Shown one piece after another: positions 1-6,495 of a DNA stretch of 15,822 nucleotides (positions are counted from its first letter, which is position 1; each line of letters opens with the position of its first letter). The DNA is from Chloroflexota bacterium (lineage in GTDB: Bacteria; Chloroflexota; Anaerolineae; J102). Both the position numbers and the translations under genes were made by a program. Under the pieces are notes generated by a model that saw nothing but the letters and a program-made list of their open reading frames with translations, was not told the DNA's origin and made no database searches. The stretch spans positions 1 through 15,822 of the forward strand of contig PIVW01000086.1 in assembly GCA_003353825.1 (NCBI GenBank), written 5' to 3'.

Positions 1-2
1 CA

Positions 3-1340
3 ACACCTGCCGAGACTAAAGGCGAGAGCGAGGAAGATGCTGACCTCGCTGCCGACGCAAGTGCGGCTGAGGAAACTGCGGCAACGGAGGCGCCACTGCA
101 GGATGGTGCGGGAAGCGGGGAAGATGCCGGCGCCGTCACCGTGGAGAGCGCCCGATCTTTACCTGAGGTGGTGGGCGAGGACGATCCCTGGTTCGCTTCG
201 CTCTCTCCTGATGGGACGTATCTAGCCTACTACACGGAATCAGGCCGCGGTAGAGATCGTACAGGGCAAATCTGTCTCTATACTTTCAACAGCGCCGCCA
301 AATCCTGCCATGAATTATCGTCCGATCTCTTCTTGGGCTATCCTTACCAATTGCAATGGTCAGCCGATAGTAACAGGGTCGCTTTTAGCGAAAACCCAGC
401 GGAATTCGGATACGATAGCGACATCTGGCTTTTCAATGTAGCCAACGACTCTTTTGCCAATCTGACCGACGACGGACATGTAGGATCGTGGCGCCAGGAG
501 ACCGGCACACCATCGCCAAACGTAGATTATCTGCCCGCCTGGAATCCGACTGATGGGCAGATTTACTTCTGGCGGTTTGTCTCGCAAGGCGAATACCTCA
601 ACTTCAACCTGGGTATCTACCGTGTTTCTCCCGAAGGGGGCGAAGCTGAGTTGGTTCGTGACCTGACTGATTCTGTTCCTCAGGCAGTACCCGTGTTCAA
701 ACAGGAGGAATTCTTCCTGGATGGCCCCTCAGCTGTCTCACCTGATGGTCAGAGTGTGGCTGTCTTGCTCACGACCTTAGACGAATTTGGCGGGACGCAG
801 GTTAGCCTGTGGCTGATCTCCCTGACGGATGCCGGAGCCGCCCCACAGGAGTGGATGACCTCATCCTTGTTCAATGCCGCCCTGCCAGCATGGCAGCAGT
901 ACCCTGCCTACCCCACCGGTCTATCCTGGACCGCAGACGGTCAGGGAGTGCTGACGATAGCCCAGAGCCAGTCAACCCATACCCCTTTCACCCTCTTCTA
1001 CTACGTTGACGCTGAGAGTGGTTCCATAGCTCCGGTGGTCGATTTCAGTGGACTGCCAGATCCTGAATCTTATTTTGAATCCGCTCCCGGCAGCGATATC
1101 CTCTATCGCTATTACTCGCCGTGGTCTGGTTCGTTGTCACCTCAGGGAAACAAACTCCTTATGGTGAACGATTTGGGAGGTGTGACGGGCCTGCTAACTG
1201 CGCCACTGCCCCCAGAAGGGGACCTGCCGCTCGTTTCGGCTGCCGTTGATGAGTCAATCATGTCGACAGCTTCGCGCTCCAGCCGCAGTGAAGACGGGAA
1301 AGTGTTGGTGTATGGCTTGCTATTGACTGTGACGGAGTAA
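3..1340 (+). CDS. Secreted beta-propeller protein (PD40/TolB-like repeats), 5'-truncated
   Basis: The reading frame is open from the left edge to a TAA at 1338-1340, giving 445 visible residues. The start lies outside the window. A GTG at 141 is in frame, but the frame continues upstream through an Ala/Glu/Asp-rich low-complexity stretch (about 50 residues), so that GTG is probably internal. After the linker come repeated blade motifs typical of PD40/WD40-like propellers: LSPDGTYLAYY, WSADSNRVAFSE, WNPTDGQIYFW, VSPDGQSVAVLL, SWTADGQGVLTIA and LSPQGNKLLMVN, about six or seven blades. An acidic/Ala-rich linker before a propeller is common in exported or lipid-anchored proteins of this kind, but the signal sequence is not visible. 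No catalytic residues are recognisable. Such propellers usually bind proteins or polymers. The exact role is unknown. It converges on the minus-strand gene ending at 1634. Confidence 0.8.
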   Translation, partial: TPAETKGESEEDADLAADASAAEETAATEAPLQDGAGSGEDAGAVTVESARSLPEVVGEDDPWFASLSPDGTYLAYYTESGRGRDRTGQICLYTFNSAAKSCHELSSDLFLGYPYQLQWSADSNRVAFSENPAEFGYDSDIWLFNVANDSFANLTDDGHVGSWRQETGTPSPNVDYLPAWNPTDGQIYFWRFVSQGEYLNFNLGIYRVSPEGGEAELVRDLTDSVPQAVPVFKQEEFFLDGPSAVSPDGQSVAVLLTTLDEFGGTQVSLWLISLTDAGAAPQEWMTSSLFNAALPAWQQYPAYPTGLSWTADGQGVLTIAQSQSTHTPFTLFYYVDAESGSIAPVVDFSGLPDPESYFESAPGSDILYRYYSPWSGSLSPQGNKLLMVNDLGGVTGLLTAPLPPEGDLPLVSAAVDESIMSTASRSSRSEDGKVLVYGLLLTVTE

Positions 1341-1633
1341 GGAAGTTGTCGTCTGGCGATTCTGCACTTTTACTGCGAGAGTAACCTGCGGCAACAGGTT
1401 GGCTCTTTATGATTGCGGCTGTCGAGCAGGGCGTGCACAACTTGCCACTCCCTGAATAGGCGCCTGAAGGCTCACCATTCCGTCAGTACCGGCGAATCCG
1501 CTCGCGAGTATCCTCGTCTAGAAATTACTCGATGAATCCTCGTTGTCATTCGTACGGGCCAGAGCAAAAAGTCCTCTGTACCCATGAAGTGACCCCAGAT
1601 CAGCCCGGCTATCTGCCAAACACAAACAACGAA
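1341..1633. other. Convergent intergenic spacer
   Basis: This is non-coding sequence between two convergent genes. The only structure seen is a short inverted repeat, AACCTG (1383-1388) and CAGGTT (1395-1400) with a 6-nt loop, followed by GGCTCTTTATG. It might be a weak terminator for the plus-strand propeller gene, 43 nt past its stop, but the T-run is poor. Short reading frames here have no recognisable similarity. Confidence 0.4.
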
Positions 1634-1665
1634 TTAACCGCCGGCTGGTGTGGCTGCCGGCGGTT
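1634..1665 (-). terminator. Hairpin terminator overlapping the stop of the permease/Usp/DUF389 gene
   Basis: AACCGCCGGC (1636-1645) and GCCGGCGGTT (1656-1665) form a perfect 10-bp stem with a 10-nt loop. On the minus strand the stem is followed by a T-rich stretch reading AATTCGTTGTTTGTGTTT. The hairpin encodes the last residues of the protein, and the stop codon (minus-strand TAA, 1634-1636) lies at its base. On the plus strand the stem is not followed by a T-run, so the minus orientation fits best. The T-run is interrupted, so efficiency is uncertain. Confidence 0.55.
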
Positions 1666-4600
1666 CTTCTGTGGGCACGGCAGTCGGTTCTTCGGTCGGC
1701 TCAAGCGTAGGCGCTGAGGTCGGAGAAGGTAGTGGTTCTTCTGTTGGCTCTTGCGTCGGGACATCTGTAGGCGTACGGGTCGGTCCTCTCGTCGGCTCGG
1801 ATGTAGGTTCATTGGTCGGTTCCGGTATCGATGTTGGGGTGTCGGTCGGAACAGGCTGTGGTGTATCGGTCGGTTTCGCAGGGCGCAGCCCATCACGTTC
1901 TGCGGTTGGAGATGGTGTAGTGGTCGGCGTTTTGGTCGATGCTGTCACCGGATCCAACTTAGCACGCGTTCCATGGATGAATGTGGCATCCGTTGTGACT
2001 TCCGACCTGATTTCTGTGCTTATCTCCAATTGAATGATATGCAAATGCGCTTCGGTCAGGAGCGAGTCCTCATAAAGTATGATCACTGTCGAGATGAGGT
2101 ATCCGTTATCGGTTCTGCCGACATCCAGCCAGGCAATGTCCGCATTCAATTCGGTGACCGCAGTCGTGAACATGTCATTGATAAGCAGCAATTTATCCAA
2201 ATCGTTAATGTCACCGCTGTAACCACTAATCACGGTAGCAGTTAGTTGGACCGGAGCCTCTAACGCGCGGGTCAATTCATCCTCGGTCCTTTGCAACTGA
2301 GCGGCAGTTACATCTACGTTCTCATAACTAAGAATATCAGCAGTTATTAGATAATAATCACCCTGTCGGCGAACCGATATCACATCGACTTCAGCAGCAT
2401 CTTCGAGGCCATCATCAAGTACCTGCTCGACCGTTTTAATCAGCGCTAATTGCCGGGACGTCGAGATAGTCGCAACAATCAGAATGCCTGCTACGATGGC
2501 TAGCAGAATGACAGTGATGCGCAATCCTTTGAAGACTTCGTTGCGATTCTCTCTTTCTGGAAAGAAACCCAGTGCAATGAATGTTAGAGCGGCAGCAAAA
2601 ACGATAGCAACTAGGTTCGTGATAAATAGAAGCAATGCACCCGTTGCAATCGTGATATCGGCCATACCGAATCCAATACCCACGACACAGAGGGGTGGGA
2701 CTAACGCTGCTGCGATTGCAACACCAGGTAAGGCTGCAGCAACCTCTTTTCGGCTCACGGCATATCCGGCTGCCGCGCCCGAGGCCAGGGCAACGACCAA
2801 ATCGAGAACATTAGGTGTGGTTCTCGAAAGGATTTCGATCGTTACCGTCTGGATGGGCGAGAGCAGAACGGTGACGACGCCAACCACGATAGCCAGGGCC
2901 GCGCCCTGTACAGTGGCCTCAGCTGCTACTCGCAACTGTTTGAGATCGCTGACAACCATACTCATGCCCATCGATAGGATGGGTGTCATTAAGGGAGCGA
3001 CAAGCATGGCGCCGATAATGACGGCTGCACTGTTCTGAAGCAAGCCTAGCGTAGCGATCACGGCCGAGAGCAAAATCAATACAAAGAAGTCGACCGTTGG
3101 TTGTGCACCTACACGCATACCTGCGACCACATCTGCCCGTCGCCGTCGTGTGAGCTTTGGCAGAGGGCCGGAGAGCGCATCCCAGAGCAATGTCAGGGCC
3201 GTGTAGTGTGTTCGCCGTCTCGTACTGGCCATGATGGCAGGGATGTTGAAATCTTCCGCAATCCTGATGGCCTGACCACCAAAATAAGATCTTTCAAAGA
3301 CACCCTCTTGGGCTGCTCCGATAACCAGCATGACAGCCTTTTCGATTTCACTTGCCAAACCTGCACTAACAGTATGCCGATAGACGATGCGAGACTCGAC
3401 CGATCCGACATCCTGCAATGCCAAAAGGGTAGCGTCAAGTTTCATTTGCGCGGTTTCTCTAACTTGTTGTGTTTCCGGCTCGGTTACGACATGGACGACA
3501 ACGATACTGCTTTCATCAGCCATACTTAGGTCGGCGCCAATTCTTGCCGCGGTAGGCGCGTTAGGACCTCCTGCTGTTGGCGCAACGATGGCGTGTGCTT
3601 GCTCAGGCAAGTCACCTTTGACGATCACAATATCGCACCGGGCGTGCCTCAAAATCGTATCAAATTTGAAATCAAATGAAGCCTCCCGAATGTCTTCGCT
3701 CTCTTCATGCCAATCAAGTACCAGTAGATCAGCCTGTTCATCACTAACCGACGCCACAATGCCGTCGGCCATGCTGGCTGTTAATCGAACAACCGCCTCG
3801 ATGTGGACGTCAGTGATTGCCAGTGAATCGATCTGTTCTGAAAGTTGCTTCCAGGCTGACTGCGCTCGCTGGCGTTTTATATAGTCAGGCATCTGGTCGG
3901 CCAGGACAAGGATTTGTAATACGACGAGATCTCCCTGTCTCGCTCTTGCCAAGCGTTTTCCGAGGTCGATCAAACGCCGCGCTCTGGCGGGTTCGTTGGC
4001 GACAACGAGGACTTTATATCGTGTCTTTGCCTGGCCGGTAACATGCTGATCCTCCTTTCCTACAACAGACTCTGACCGGCGTATCTTAGCTGCATGTGTG
4101 TTGGCATAAAAGACATATACCAGCGCCCCAGCCACCGCCCATCCAATGATCCAAAACCAAACGCCGCCATCAAAGGTTATAGCCGGCAGTAACAGGCCTG
4201 TGGCTACTGTCAGGCCGGGAAACAGAGGATGGAAGGGTAATTTCGGTCGTCGGTTATCAGGTAGATTTGGTTTTCTTCTAAATAGATCGGGGACATGCGC
4301 TAGCGCAGCTGTCCAAAAGAAGGAGAGGGCGACCAATGCCAAGATGAGTAGGGTGTCGACAAAAAAGATCAGCAGCATGGCCGACACCGCCAAACCAATT
4401 AACAGAAGAACGGGTGATCCGTTTTTGTTGATCTGGCGGTTGAGCCGATCGGGTAGAAAGCCGTCACGAATCAGTATCCCAGTCGTTTCTACCGTATTGA
4501 CGATTGCTCGATTGAGCGCTGAAAGGATGATGATGATCCCCGCGATAGCGTAGAGTATCGCCACTAAAAGATCCGGCAATATACCGGAGTTCTCAGTTAT

Positions 4601-5410
4601 CTGCAGCAATGGTGTCAGAAGATTTGTGACACTGGATGGATACTGTCTGATCGCCAATCCGGCCACTATACCGAGCCCGGCCATTAATCCTAGCGAGATC
4701 AATAGCGCTTTTGGTATGGTTTTCGTGGGGCGAATCACTTCATCCCGGGCATGGATAATAAAATAGAATCCCCATAATCCCGCTCCCAGCAACACAGCGG
4801 CAGTGAACATGTCATTGGATGAGTAACTAACCCAGTTTTGCAGAGGGTTTTCGATGCCCCGCAACAAATTGGCGGCAACCATGGCTGTTAGAATCGCTAT
4901 ACTTGCGAAAATCCCGGCAGTGCGAGCGCTCCATCTGACGCGTGTGCTTAAGATGTGGTTCGCGATGACAAGCCCAATCACTAGGGCGGCAATTTGATCG
5001 AGATCGATTTGCCTTTCCAGCAATCTCACCAAGAGAACGTCGAGATGGACCGCCAGACCCCAGCCAAGAAGAGCGATGAGGCTGATCTGGCCACCGATTA
5101 ACAGCCAGCCGGTGCTAAACGAAAGCACAAGATTGCCCCGCGTGCGCACCAAATTGTAAACACCGCCCCGACCCGAGATCACACCTGCCCGTTCTGCCAA
5201 TGTTAAGGCAATCGGCAAGGCCAGAATGAGCAATAGTAAATAGGATCCAACAACGTCTTCCCGGCCTGCAAGACGCAACGTAGGGCCCAGCAAGATGTAA
5301 ATCGCCAATCCAACGGTAACAGAAGATGCCACTGCAACCGTTCGCGGCAAAGTCAATACACGGCTGTAGCGAATAGAACCCTTGGTGGGCGGTTCGTTGA
5401 GATTTTGCAT
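1634..5410 (-). CDS. APC-type permease / tandem UspA / DUF389 fusion membrane protein with Pro/Thr tail
   Basis: This is a 1258-residue protein starting at ATG (complement of 5408-5410). Residues about 20-437 form a polytopic permease of the amino acid-polyamine-organocation type: many hydrophobic helices, an N-terminal gly-rich helix near 80 (SGRGGVYNLVRT) and ARDEVIRPTKTIPKAL near 221-236. Residues 464-600 and 605-732 are two UspA-like alpha/beta domains. The first lacks the glycines of the family's ATP-binding loop. The second keeps only part of it (GAAQEGVFERSYFGG, 698-712). Residues about 770-950 match the DUF389 hydrophobic domain (LGLLQNSAAVIIGAML and APLMTPILSMG), followed by another membrane helix (963-985) and a predicted exposed domain (986-1150). 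Residues 1153-1258 are a Pro/Thr/Glu-rich tail. The permease part probably moves amino acids or related solutes, and the Usp domains may regulate it from the cytosol. Substrate and DUF389 role are unknown. Promoter at 5440-5468; no strong Shine-Dalgarno sequence. Confidence 0.88.
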   Translation of the reverse strand: MQNLNEPPTKGSIRYSRVLTLPRTVAVASSVTVGLAIYILLGPTLRLAGREDVVGSYLLLLILALPIALTLAERAGVISGRGGVYNLVRTRGNLVLSFSTGWLLIGGQISLIALLGWGLAVHLDVLLVRLLERQIDLDQIAALVIGLVIANHILSTRVRWSARTAGIFASIAILTAMVAANLLRGIENPLQNWVSYSSNDMFTAAVLLGAGLWGFYFIIHARDEVIRPTKTIPKALLISLGLMAGLGIVAGLAIRQYPSSVTNLLTPLLQITENSGILPDLLVAILYAIAGIIIILSALNRAIVNTVETTGILIRDGFLPDRLNRQINKNGSPVLLLIGLAVSAMLLIFFVDTLLILALVALSFFWTAALAHVPDLFRRKPNLPDNRRPKLPFHPLFPGLTVATGLLLPAITFDGGVWFWIIGWAVAGALVYVFYANTHAAKIRRSESVVGKEDQHVTGQAKTRYKVLVVANEPARARRLIDLGKRLARARQGDLVVLQILVLADQMPDYIKRQRAQSAWKQLSEQIDSLAITDVHIEAVVRLTASMADGIVASVSDEQADLLVLDWHEESEDIREASFDFKFDTILRHARCDIVIVKGDLPEQAHAIVAPTAGGPNAPTAARIGADLSMADESSIVVVHVVTEPETQQVRETAQMKLDATLLALQDVGSVESRIVYRHTVSAGLASEIEKAVMLVIGAAQEGVFERSYFGGQAIRIAEDFNIPAIMASTRRRTHYTALTLLWDALSGPLPKLTRRRRADVVAGMRVGAQPTVDFFVLILLSAVIATLGLLQNSAAVIIGAMLVAPLMTPILSMGMSMVVSDLKQLRVAAEATVQGAALAIVVGVVTVLLSPIQTVTIEILSRTTPNVLDLVVALASGAAAGYAVSRKEVAAALPGVAIAAALVPPLCVVGIGFGMADITIATGALLLFITNLVAIVFAAALTFIALGFFPERENRNEVFKGLRITVILLAIVAGILIVATISTSRQLALIKTVEQVLDDGLEDAAEVDVISVRRQGDYYLITADILSYENVDVTAAQLQRTEDELTRALEAPVQLTATVISGYSGDINDLDKLLLINDMFTTAVTELNADIAWLDVGRTDNGYLISTVIILYEDSLLTEAHLHIIQLEISTEIRSEVTTDATFIHGTRAKLDPVTASTKTPTTTPSPTAERDGLRPAKPTDTPQPVPTDTPTSIPEPTNEPTSEPTRGPTRTPTDVPTQEPTEEPLPSPTSAPTLEPTEEPTAVPTEEPPAATPAGG
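1637..1954 (-). repeat. Pro/Thr/Glu-coding low-complexity tract
   Basis: This is the coding sequence of residues 1153-1258 of the fusion protein, made of degenerate triplets such as EPT, TPT, VPT and EEP. On the plus strand it reads as recurring GTCGGT/GTAGG-type words. Such Pro/Thr-rich tails are seen in surface proteins of Chloroflexota and may act as extended, possibly glycosylated spacers on the outside of the membrane. It is coding rather than a mobile repeat. The tract is prone to slippage, so its length may vary between strains. Confidence 0.7.
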
Positions 5411-5439
5411 TCTGTCAGGTGTGTCCGGCGTTGCTCGTA

Positions 5440-5468
5440 CTTATACCTAGTTTGGTACTGAGAATCAA
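5440..5468 (-). promoter_or_regulatory. Sigma70-like promoter of the permease/Usp/DUF389 gene
   Basis: On the minus strand, a -35 TTGATT (complement of 5463-5468) is separated by exactly 17 bp from a -10 TATAAG (complement of 5440-5445). The -10 matches 5 of 6 consensus bases and the -35 matches 4 of 6. The predicted transcription start is near 5433, giving a leader of roughly 20-25 nt before the ATG at 5410. No operator was recognised. Confidence 0.6.
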
Positions 5469-5832
5469 TAAGGCGAATGACGCATATTTACATGGACCTA
5501 GGTCAGATTCTGAGGAGGTTTGCTCTAGACCAACCACTTAATTGTGATTTCCGTATATCAGTTTGGGTTCCACTGCTCATTGCAAAACTTTCTGAACCAA
5601 GTATAGAGACAACTTGAAACAACAGCAAGGGTAAGGATCGATGCGTTCCGTCCACCGGACCCTTGACGCAGGCGAGCCGCTAGCTGGGCTGTGCTGCTGC
5701 TGGAACTGACCAACCCTATACTGTAAATCTACACCTCCACCGTTTTCAGCCACAAAGTGTCTGTTGTTCAGATGACGAACAATGGCGAGAGCGATCGGCC
5801 GGCCTCGTCAATCATTCGTGTTCAGCAGATGA
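5469..5832. other. Non-coding divergent intergenic region
   Basis: No gene or recognisable gene remnant is seen. Small inverted repeats are present: TTGTTC (5764-5769) with GAACAA (5777-5782), and AATCAT (5810-5815) with ATGATT (5829-5834). Both have short stems and could be chance. A TATACT at 5717-5722 has no convincing -35. The region separates the minus-strand transporter fusion from the plus-strand signalling genes. Confidence 0.4.
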
Positions 5833-5862
5833 TTGTGAGACATTTGCGATAACGCATATACT
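5833..5862 (+). promoter_or_regulatory. Sigma70-like promoter upstream of the cloverleaf element
   Basis: A -35 TTGTGA (5833-5838; 4 of 6 matches) and a -10 TATACT (5857-5862; 5 of 6) are separated by 18 bp on the plus strand. Transcription would start near 5869 and run into the structured element at 5907-5989 and the regulator relic behind it. It may be the old promoter of that regulator, or the promoter of a small RNA. Confidence 0.45.
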
Positions 5863-5891
5863 GTCATACGATCACTAGAACAGCGATGCGT

Positions 5892-5989
5892 AAATATCCA
5901 GATATTTTTCTACTGCGCTGGCGCATCCGAGATGCGGCGGGTTTGAGTGGCATCCCGCCGGGTCACGGACCCGTCTAGCGCAGTAGAAA
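5892..5989 (+). ncRNA. Cloverleaf-like structured element (small RNA or palindromic mobile repeat)
   Basis: TTTCTACTGCGCT (5907-5919) is a perfect 13-bp inverted match to AGCGCAGTAGAAA (5977-5989). The helix extends by G5920-T5976 (wobble) and G5921-C5975. Inside are three hairpins. Arm 1 is CGCATC/GATGCG (5922-5927, 5931-5936; 3-nt loop). Arm 2 is GCGGG/CCCGC (5937-5941, 5954-5958; 12-nt loop). Arm 3 is GGGTC/GACCC (5960-5964, 5968-5972; 3-nt loop). Only about three junction bases stay unpaired. A further AT-rich hairpin, AAATAT/ATATTT (5892-5897, 5902-5907), abuts the left side. Arm sizes and the lack of a T-loop motif exclude a tRNA. No direct repeat flanks it and no transposase is near. 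Structure is seen directly; whether it acts as RNA or as DNA is unknown. Confidence 0.5.
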
Positions 5990-6030
5990 CCGTTGACTCA
6001 CTTGCGTCGAAGTGCACTAGTGCATCATCT

Positions 6031-6267
6031 ACAATAAAAATTCGGGTTTCTCAGCAGGGAACCGACCCTACCTGCTATTACGCCTCAACACCCGTCGGCG
6101 CCGACCGTCAACGCCTGGTCTCAGCCTCGGACGGCTATGGCAAAACCACGCTGGCCAGCAGGTGGCTGGAATTATCTGAAACGACCCGTGCCTGGTTGCT
6201 GCTGGATGAGCGGGATGACGACCTAGTTATTTTTCTGAGTCATTTCATCACTGTCATCCAAACTGGG
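6031..6267 (+). pseudogene. Remnant of a MalT-like STAND/LuxR transcriptional regulator (N-terminal ATPase part)
   Basis: In an open frame running 5947-6405, a central segment resembles the start of the NTP-binding domain of MalT-type LuxR regulators: GADRQRLVSASDGYGKTTLA, then a tryptophan-containing RAWLLLDERDDDLVIFLSHF and ITVIQT. The P-loop core GYGKTT (6133-6150) survives, but the family's usual SAPAG lead-in is changed to SASDG. Similarity stops after ITVIQT. Full-length members are about 850-950 residues and end in a LuxR HTH; none of that is present. Downstream the frame runs into the GCAGAG repeat. The upstream part (5947-6030) overlaps the cloverleaf element and has no family similarity. 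I judge it a decayed fragment rather than a functional protein. Confidence 0.6.
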
Positions 6268-6309
6268 CTCACAGGGAATGTACATGAGTCCACTGAAAAA
6301 AACTGGTTC

Positions 6310-6365
6310 ACCGCAGAGGTCGCAGAGATCGCAAAGAAAATCATGAGGGTTCACAGAGAAAAACA
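6310..6365 (+). repeat. GCAGAG-type 9-bp tandem repeat, probably dispersed
   Basis: Three consecutive 9-bp units are visible: GCAGAGGTC (6313-6321), GCAGAGATC (6322-6330) and GCAAAGAAA (6331-6339). A related CACAGAGAAAAA follows at 6352-6363. Sequences of this kind (accGCAGAGgtcGCAGAG) recur between genes in many environmental bacterial genomes and give spurious protein predictions rich in HRE/AE. Here it sits directly behind the truncated regulator relic. The dispersed nature is from recollection, not from a search. Confidence 0.5.
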
Positions 6366-6495
6366 CGTTCAAACCCCACCATTCTTGCTGCTGTTTCGTC
6401 CTTGATTGCTTGTCACGACCTTTTTTCAGGGGAGTCGTACATTAGTCTGTAAGGTCTGTAAGATCTACTCTCTGATGTGATAACTTCAATTGCAT

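Noticed and set aside
37..225. Arg-rich short frame at the left edge
   Set aside because: It overlaps in another frame the continuous propeller coding frame, which is open from the window edge and has a natural Ala/Glu linker composition.
1650..2033. Gly/Val/Ser-rich open frame on the plus strand
   Set aside because: It is the complement of the Pro/Thr-coding tail of the DUF389 fusion; its repetitive make-up is a by-product of that low-complexity tract.
5907..5989. Retron msr/msd or integron attC site, because of the flanking inverted repeat
   Set aside because: No reverse transcriptase or integrase gene is near, the element is short for a retron RNA, and the attC core sequences (RYYYAAC/GTTRRRY) are absent.
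5907..5989. tRNA gene, because of the cloverleaf shape
   Set aside because: The outer stem is 13-15 bp rather than 7, two arms have 3-nt loops, and there is no TTCRA-type T-loop motif.
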